Source: CAYINU01 sp964364855
GTDB lineage: Bacteria; Margulisbacteria; Marinamargulisbacteria; CAYINU01
Length of the DNA: 16,663 nt
NCBI GenBank assembly: GCA_964364855.1
Contig: CAYINU010000040.1
Coordinates: 1 to 16,663, forward strand
Direction of reading: 5' to 3'
Shown in pieces: positions 13,765 to 16,663 of the stretch. Each line of letters begins with the position of its first letter. Position 1 is the stretch's first letter. The notes beneath the pieces are model-generated. The model did no database searches, had not been told where the DNA came from, and saw only the letters and a list, made by a program, of their open reading frames with translations. The position numbers and the translations under genes are program-made.

Positions 13765-14760
13765 TTTTGTTTGGCTGAAATGATGTCCGGAAGTGGCCAG
13801 GACCACTTGCTCATAATGTAAATGACCATTGTGGGCCACGGCCATCACCGGACCCTGCCCTTCCACGGCCATTTCCAAGCTCAGGCTTTTCCCGTCAGTA
13901 CTCGTGCTAAAAACCAGACATGCTCGCCGCTTCAACCGGGCATATATGCCCAGTTCCGCCGGCGACAGATAGTAGGTCGGCTCAGCCAATTGCACGGCGT
14001 ACTCTCCGACCACATCATCCCAGAAGAATTTGTTCTCGACTTCTTTTAACTCCTTGGCGTTTTTCAGGTACGACTCCAATTTCCCCCTTAAGTCGTCCGG
14101 TATATTGAGCTCAGCGCCATAGTCTAATAGCGTCTGGGCTACTTTGTCGAACTGCTCCTCCCACTTATGGATCTCGATCCCGGAGTCCAGCGAAGCCAGT
14201 AAGCCCAGTCTCATCTCATCTGACTCAAGCCATTTTTTGGTGCGTTGTTTTAACGTCGTAATCTGCTCCGTCTGCCAAACATGGCTCTGGGCTTCGGCCC
14301 TCAGTTGTTCACACCGGTGCAAAAAATCGCCGGTCAAATTCTGTCTTAAGGTTGTGGAAGTTAACAGTTCCATGACGATACCGCGATAAGCAGCCGCTAT
14401 GGCAACATCTTCAGGCTGACTCGGCGTGGCAATGGCCGCTTCAAAAGACTGGGCAAAATCGCTTCGGATGCGATCCACCTTAGGTGCAACGACACTATGC
14501 TCCCGATCCAACCATGTTCCTTCTGCCGCATGCAGCGCACAACTTCCATCTCCCACTGTAGGAAGCACCCTCAATTCGGTGGCCGATTGCCAATCCGCCA
14601 ATGCGGGGCAATTGCGCATCTGAAGGGCCATATTCTTCGTATTGGAAATGGGCATGAGCCGACCTGTCCGGACAGCGGGCAAGGCAGCACTGCGAGGCTG
14701 TTTTGGTTCAACTTTATCCGGGATAGATCCTGTTGTGTAAGGCAGAATTTTGTGTGCCAT
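13747..14760 (-). CDS. Putative OTU-family cysteine protease (deubiquitinase-like)
   Basis: The product is 337 aa. The start is firm: GGAGGA lies 5 nt before the ATG. Residues 1-45 look disordered, with no signal peptide. Residues 62-83 hold an OTU-type Cys-loop, TELRVLPTVGDGSCALHAAE, with D71-G-S-C74 as the nucleophile site. Residues 254-285 (EYAVQLAEPTYYLSPAELGI, then YARLKRRACLVFS) fit the conserved OTU segment before the C-terminal strands. HNGHLHYEQVV at 310-320 gives the catalytic histidine, probably H315, followed by the usual aromatic residue. Between them, about 90-250, is a long helical insertion. OTU enzymes cut ubiquitin from proteins; in bacteria the known ones are mostly effectors acting in eukaryotic hosts (Chlamydia ChlaOTU, Legionella Lot proteins). 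I infer a secreted effector or a protease of unknown target. No secretion genes or chaperone are nearby. Confidence 0.72.
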   Translation of the reverse strand: MAHKILPYTTGSIPDKVEPKQPRSAALPAVRTGRLMPISNTKNMALQMRNCPALADWQSATELRVLPTVGDGSCALHAAEGTWLDREHSVVAPKVDRIRSDFAQSFEAAIATPSQPEDVAIAAAYRGIVMELLTSTTLRQNLTGDFLHRCEQLRAEAQSHVWQTEQITTLKQRTKKWLESDEMRLGLLASLDSGIEIHKWEEQFDKVAQTLLDYGAELNIPDDLRGKLESYLKNAKELKEVENKFFWDDVVGEYAVQLAEPTYYLSPAELGIYARLKRRACLVFSTSTDGKSLSLEMAVEGQGPVMAVAHNGHLHYEQVVLATSGHHFSQTKSLSDG

Positions 14761-14764
14761 CGGT

Positions 14765-14770
14765 TCCTCC
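14765..14770 (-). promoter_or_regulatory. Shine-Dalgarno site for the OTU-like gene
   Basis: GGAGGA on the minus strand; its GGAGG core ends 5 nt before the ATG (14758-14760). It supports this long frame as a real gene rather than a shadow of lipA, which it barely approaches. Confidence 0.75.
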
Positions 14771-14819
14771 GTCGGGGGTTTGATCGCACATCTTCCTTTT
14801 CGCTTCTATTTGGTGCCGA

Positions 14820-14849
14820 TTGCGTGCGAGGCTGCCCGCTTGCTAAACT
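14820..14849 (+). promoter_or_regulatory. Possible lipA promoter close to the start codon
   Basis: TTGCGT (14820-14825) and TAAACT (14844-14849) are 18 bp apart. Initiation 7-9 nt after the -10 would fall on or next to the ATG at 14858, giving a leaderless mRNA. That would fit the absence of a good Shine-Dalgarno site there. Weak match, tentative. Confidence 0.25.
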
Positions 14850-14857
14850 GGATGGCC

Positions 14858-15754
14858 ATGACCACGACCACTCAACCGCCAACCGCACCGATCCGGCTAC
14901 CCGAATGGTTCCGCCAGTCCCGCGGCAAACGCCAAGCCGCCGTAAAACTCTCATCCATGCTGGACACCGACATCCCCAACAGCATTTGCCACGAGGCCCG
15001 CTGCCCAAACCGGTCGGAATGTTGGTCCAAGGGCGTGCTGACGTTCATGATCATGGGCACGACTTGCACCCGCAATTGCGGGTTTTGTTCGGTAGCACAC
15101 GGCAAACCGCCCGAAGCGCCGGACCCCAACGAAGCCCAGACCATCGTCAATGCCATCAACAAGCTGGGGTTGCGCTTCGTCGTTTTGACTTCGCCCAACC
15201 GCGATGATCTCCCGGACGGCGGCTCGGGCCATTATGCCCATATCGTCCGCGCTATCAAGACTCACTACCCCCAAGTCAAAGTCGAAGTCCTCATCCCCGA
15301 CATGAAGGGCGACCCCATGGCTCTAAAAACCGTCGTTGATGCCCATCCCGACGTGATTAATCACAACATGGAAACGGTGTCGGAACTGTATCGCATCGTC
15401 CGCCGCGGATCGCTTTATACACGATCCCTGGCTCTGCTGAAAAAAATCAAAGACTACAATCCGACCATGCTCACCAAAACCGGGTTTATGGTGGGATTGG
15501 GCGAAACCGAAGACCAGCTCATGCAGGCCTTCCGCGATGCCCGCGATGCCGGGGTGGACATGATCACCATCGGGCAATATCTCAAACCCACCCGGGATAA
15601 CCTGGATGTGATACGCTATTACCATCCCGATGAATTTATTTCTCTCAAAGCAAAAGCCGAAAGCCTGGGTATCCGACATGTGTTTTCGGGGCCGCTCGTT
15701 CGTAGCTCGTACATGGCCGAGCATGTGTTTGATGATGTTGTGGCCTACGATTGA
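14858..15754 (+). CDS. lipA: Lipoyl synthase (radical SAM)
   Basis: Taken from ATG 14858, the product is 298 aa; an ATG two codons earlier (14852) is equally possible, and longer readings into the divergent gene are unlikely. LipA inserts two sulfurs into octanoyl groups on lipoyl domains of 2-oxo-acid dehydrogenases or GcvH. The auxiliary cluster cysteines are C44, C49 and C55 (CHEARCPNRSEC), and the radical-SAM triad is C70, C74, C77 (CTRNCGFC). The C-terminal RSSY motif that ligates the auxiliary cluster is at 282-285. Other marks are RFVVLTSPNRDDLPDGG and INHNMETV. The length is normal. No lipB or other lipoate gene is next to it. It is transcribed away from the OTU-like gene across a 97-bp gap. 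Confidence 0.96.
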   Translation: MTTTTQPPTAPIRLPEWFRQSRGKRQAAVKLSSMLDTDIPNSICHEARCPNRSECWSKGVLTFMIMGTTCTRNCGFCSVAHGKPPEAPDPNEAQTIVNAINKLGLRFVVLTSPNRDDLPDGGSGHYAHIVRAIKTHYPQVKVEVLIPDMKGDPMALKTVVDAHPDVINHNMETVSELYRIVRRGSLYTRSLALLKKIKDYNPTMLTKTGFMVGLGETEDQLMQAFRDARDAGVDMITIGQYLKPTRDNLDVIRYYHPDEFISLKAKAESLGIRHVFSGPLVRSSYMAEHVFDDVVAYD

Positions 15755-15969
15755 CTCTGATGTACGAATCAGCCATAAGAGGGGTGGCGCCGATTGGGGT
15801 CCCCACATCGAGCCGAGGTACGCCGAGCGAGACTGTGGGGACTGGAGCCGCACGGCGGCGACCGCGAAGCGTAATCCAAGTTTGGGGTCCCCGAAAAAGG
15901 AGTTTCCTTTTTGGGGGCAAAAGGGGACAGGACCCCGATGGATGCACCTTTTGTGGGATCCAATGATCC
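15755..15969. repeat. Intergenic element dense in inverted repeats
   Basis: This 215-bp G+C-rich stretch between lipA and plsY holds several nested palindromes. GTCCCCACA (15799-15807) matches TGTGGGGAC (15834-15842). TTGGGGTCCCC occurs twice as a direct repeat (15794-15804, 15882-15892). CCCCG-AAAAAGGA (15889-15901) forms a long hairpin with TCCTTTTT-GGGGG (15905-15917). GGGGTCC (15884-15890) can also pair with GGACCCC (15930-15936). CAAAAGG (15918-15924) pairs with CCTTTTG (15947-15953), and GGATC/GATCC (15956-15969) abuts the plsY start. Frames here look non-coding. It could be a REP/MITE-like repeat, a processed RNA or a terminator cluster; copies elsewhere would decide. Confidence 0.6.
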
Positions 15970-16548
15970 ATGCTTAAATTCATTTTTTTATTTTTGGGAA
16001 CTTATTTGATCGCCGCGATCCCGGTGGGCCTGCTCTATGCCCGGCTCAAAAACGTGGATATCCGCGCCATTGGCAGTGGTAACTATGGCGCCACCAACAT
16101 CTATCGCCAATTCGGCATGCGGGCAGCCGCACCCGTTTTTTTGGCTGATTTTTTAAAAGGCTGGTTGCCCGTGGTGGTGGCCCAGTGGCTCACTCCAGCG
16201 CCGCTGATCCATGTCGGTGTGGGGGCTGTGGCCATCGCCGGGCATTCATTGCCGATCTATACGGGGTTTAAAGGTGGCAAAGGCGCCGCTACGGGACTGG
16301 GGGTGTTGCTGGGATTGGCGCCGCTGATTTTTGTCATCGTAGCGGTGATGGCCGCTGTGATGATCAAGGTCACCCGTATCGTTTCTCTCACCACGATCAC
16401 GGCGTGCATCGTCACGCCGGTGTTGTTTTTTCTATTCGATACCCCGCGCGCCTACACCGTTTTTGTCACGCTGATGGCGCTGTTTGTGATCTGGCGTCAC
16501 CGCGAAAATATCACCCGACTGCGCAACGGCACGGAAAACAAGGTGTAA
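15970..16548 (+). CDS. plsY: Acyl-phosphate:glycerol-3-phosphate acyltransferase
   Basis: This 192-aa inner-membrane protein with about five helices matches PlsY, which transfers an acyl group from acyl-phosphate to glycerol 3-phosphate as the first step of phosphatidic acid synthesis. The three signature regions are present: IGSGNYGATNIYR (34-46), GFKGGKGAATGLG (99-111) and the C-terminal HRENITRLRNGTE. The start is the ATG at 15970. No good Shine-Dalgarno site precedes it; the nearest purine run is about 11 nt upstream, and a short GGATC-CAAT-GATCC hairpin abuts the start codon. gpsA follows 1 nt after its stop, a common pairing because GpsA makes the glycerol 3-phosphate substrate. Confidence 0.95.
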   Translation: MLKFIFLFLGTYLIAAIPVGLLYARLKNVDIRAIGSGNYGATNIYRQFGMRAAAPVFLADFLKGWLPVVVAQWLTPAPLIHVGVGAVAIAGHSLPIYTGFKGGKGAATGLGVLLGLAPLIFVIVAVMAAVMIKVTRIVSLTTITACIVTPVLFFLFDTPRAYTVFVTLMALFVIWRHRENITRLRNGTENKV

Positions 16549-16549
16549 C

Positions 16550-16663
16550 GTGGCCCACGTTTCCATTATCGGCAGCGGTTCTTGGGGACTGACCATCGGC
16601 ACGCTCTGCGCCGTTAACGGCCACCCGGTCACACTATGGTGCCCCCGATCCGATACTGCGAAT
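16550..16663 (+). CDS. gpsA: Glycerol-3-phosphate dehydrogenase [NAD(P)+], 5' part
   Basis: The frame from GTG 16550 runs off the end of the window (38 codons). MAHVSIIGSGSWG is the Rossmann dinucleotide-binding start of GpsA (GxGxWG at residues 8-13), followed by a helix and VTLWCPRSD as the second strand. GpsA reduces dihydroxyacetone phosphate to glycerol 3-phosphate for membrane lipids. An AAGG stands 6 nt or so before the GTG. It forms a tight operon with plsY. Confidence 0.88.
   Translation, partial: MAHVSIIGSGSWGLTIGTLCAVNGHPVTLWCPRSDTAN

Noticed and set aside
14497..15207. 236-aa plus-strand frame across the OTU-like gene and lipA
   Set aside because: It is a shadow frame: rich in R, P, H and S, no family motifs, and it overlaps the well-supported lipA radical-SAM motif in another frame.
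15323..15853. 176-aa minus-strand frame opposite the end of lipA
   Set aside because: It lies fully antisense to conserved lipA codons and has no recognisable motif or RBS.
1..16663. CRISPR arrays, tRNA or rRNA genes, insertion sequences
   Set aside because: No regularly spaced repeats, cloverleaf with CCA-type acceptor, rRNA-like blocks or transposase motifs were seen on either strand.

Overview
The window reads as a chromosomal segment of an uncultivated diderm bacterium. It encodes lipopolysaccharide export parts (an LptF/LptG-type permease and an LptD/OstA barrel), an apolipoprotein N-acyltransferase, a lipobox lipoprotein and an SLH-domain envelope protein. LPS-type export together with an SLH domain is a combination known from diderm Terrabacteria-like lineages (Cyanobacteria relatives, Negativicutes, Margulisbacteria-like groups). 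A Margulisbacteria-like source is my guess only; no rRNA gene is present to test it. An N-gap flanked by an identical 55-bp sequence points to a draft metagenome or single-cell assembly.

Left block (1-11393, all + strand): a tightly packed run of eleven genes with overlapping or near-overlapping starts. In order: the 3' end of a secreted beta-sandwich protein, an SLH/coiled-coil/TM protein, holB (clamp-loader delta'), a HIT hydrolase, rpsU (S21), an LptF/G permease, a cytosolic TPR protein, lptD, a lipoprotein, lnt and rpe. The lptF-TPR-lptD-lipoprotein-lnt part looks like an outer-membrane assembly cassette: LPS extraction, LPS insertion, a lipoprotein of unknown role and the enzyme that matures lipoproteins. 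The assembly gap falls inside lnt. Removing the Ns and one copy of the duplicated 55 bp restores one intact 496-aa frame.

Middle block (11394-13209): a promoter-like sequence, a possible small structured RNA and a strong intrinsic terminator follow rpe. Next is an A+T-rich stretch with a possible 59-aa gene on the minus strand. Divergent from it is a two-gene unit: an HTH regulator with a LexA/CI-like but apparently non-catalytic C-terminal part, and a stand-alone response-regulator receiver. A minus-strand hicB-hicA toxin-antitoxin pair converges on the receiver gene.

Right block (13253-16663): a minus-strand hot-dog thioesterase and, upstream of it, a 337-aa protein that I read as an OTU-family cysteine protease (deubiquitinase-like). 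It has a GDGSC nucleophile motif, a C-terminal HYEQV histidine motif and a long helical insertion between them, a layout known from Legionella Lot effectors. This is the most striking gene in the window. lipA runs divergently from it. A 215-bp intergenic stretch packed with inverted repeats follows, then plsY and the 5' end of gpsA (glycerophospholipid synthesis).

The housekeeping assignments are firm. The OTU assignment rests on motif reading and is fairly confident for family, but its target and its delivery are unknown.
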